From: Hyphomicrobiaceae bacterium
GTDB taxonomy: Bacteria; Pseudomonadota; Alphaproteobacteria; Rhizobiales; JAKIUO01
Direction of reading: 5' to 3'
Length of the DNA: 32,079 bases
Assembly (NCBI GenBank): GCA_021647535.1
Contig: JAKIUO010000010.1
Location: 1 to 32,079 of the forward strand
Positions 31,892 to 32,079 of this stretch are shown here, in pieces. Made by a program: the position numbers and the translations under genes. Below the pieces are notes generated by a model. The model made no database searches. It had not been told where the DNA came from and saw nothing but the letters and a program-made list of their open reading frames with translations. Within the stretch, counting starts at the first letter, position 1; every line of letters begins with the position of its first letter.

Positions 31892-31958
31892 CCGCTACGC
31901 GGCTTGTCCTCGCCGGACAGGCATGTTGCGCGCATGGCGTTGGGGACCAAGTCCCAGG
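31892..31958 (-). repeat. Half-element matching the right arm of copy E, inverted
   Basis: CCGC-TAC-GCGG (31892-31902), GTCC-TCGCC-GGAC (31906-31918), a GCGCGC run (31929-31933), and TGGGGAC-CAA-GTCCCA (31941-31956) follow in the reverse order of the element E right arm. Read on the minus strand it aligns with 31110-31175. It lies 52 bases after the engB stop. Confidence 0.7.
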
Positions 31959-31979
31959 GCAATTCAATTCTTACGCAAT

Positions 31980-32079
31980 TTGCTTCGCAATCGGGCTGCC
32001 GCCCGAATCCGCTTGGGAGGAAACCTCCTAAACCCACCCTTTTCTATCATCAAACTGCAAAAAAGCAGGGGTTCGGGGA
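31980..32079. repeat. Palindromic hairpin-chain element, copy F (cut by window end)
   Basis: TTGC-TTC-GCAA (31980-31990), CGGGC-TGCC-GCCCG (31992-32005) and TTGGGAGG-AAA-CCTCCTAA (32013-32031, one mismatch) form the left arm, then the A/T-rich centre. GGGGTTCGGGGA at the window end is the start of the right arm, which would resemble copy C. No gene follows engB within the window. Confidence 0.85.

Noticed and set aside
1..32079. Insertion sequence, prophage or integrated element
   Set aside because: No transposase, integrase, phage gene, tRNA target or long terminal repeats seen; the palindromic elements are non-coding.

Overview
The window is chromosomal DNA of an alphaproteobacterium. The evidence is the three-gene proton-translocating transhydrogenase (pntAA-pntAB-pntB) next to a tiny aa3-type cytochrome c oxidase subunit IV gene, the aroK-aroB pair followed by a CNNM/CorC protein, an IalB-family protein, and an rpmH-rnpA-yidC-engB cluster. 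No genus can be assigned from the sequence alone. There is no transposase, integrase, phage gene, CRISPR array, rRNA or tRNA. It reads as core genome with scattered lineage-specific genes.

Layout. Positions 1-3640 hold an intergenic palindromic element, an IalB-like secreted protein, a TusA/DsrE2 sulfur-carrier pair, a small lipoprotein and an unknown secreted protein. Positions 3786-7063 are the energy block: COX subunit IV and the transhydrogenase operon. Then come pyrE (7283), a divergent PepSY/cytochrome b561 versus PepSY(frameshifted)/OmpR regulator/histidine kinase module (7964-11202), a TrkH potassium transporter, and a single-ORF fusion of antitoxin-like and RelE/ParE-toxin-like halves (12918). 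Next is the minus-strand aroK-aroB-CNNM operon (13719-16811). Opposite it lie a 46-residue membrane peptide and a large secreted helical protein (17077-19231). A Cys-rich lipoprotein with a very basic tail (19489) is followed by a copper-exporting P-type ATPase whose promoter has the textbook MerR/CueR geometry. Then comes a minus-strand run: DnaJ-domain protein, histidine kinase, MerA-like flavoprotein and TVP38/DedA membrane protein. The window ends with rpmH-rnpA-yidC-engB on the plus strand.

The most unusual content is a family of intergenic palindromic elements at about 43-202, 7076-7217, 13465-13684, 19296-19475, 30906-31175 and 31892-32079. Each arm is a chain of three or four small hairpins. 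Between arms and copies the stem bases change on both sides together (for example TCGC/GCGA versus TTGC/GCAA; GTCC/GGAC versus GACC/GGTC), so pairing is kept while sequence drifts. All copies lie next to gene 3' ends, and a mirrored pair brackets engB. This is a REP/BIME-like class that I cannot match to a named family.

Other points worth following are the frameshifted PepSY gene translationally adjacent to an intact two-component system, the fused toxin-antitoxin ORF, the triple Cys-rich lipoprotein, and the flavoprotein that keeps the redox cysteines but has Tyr where the catalytic His is expected. Start codons were moved from the longest ORF wherever a Shine-Dalgarno sequence, overlap or signal peptide supported another choice. 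These choices are stated per gene.
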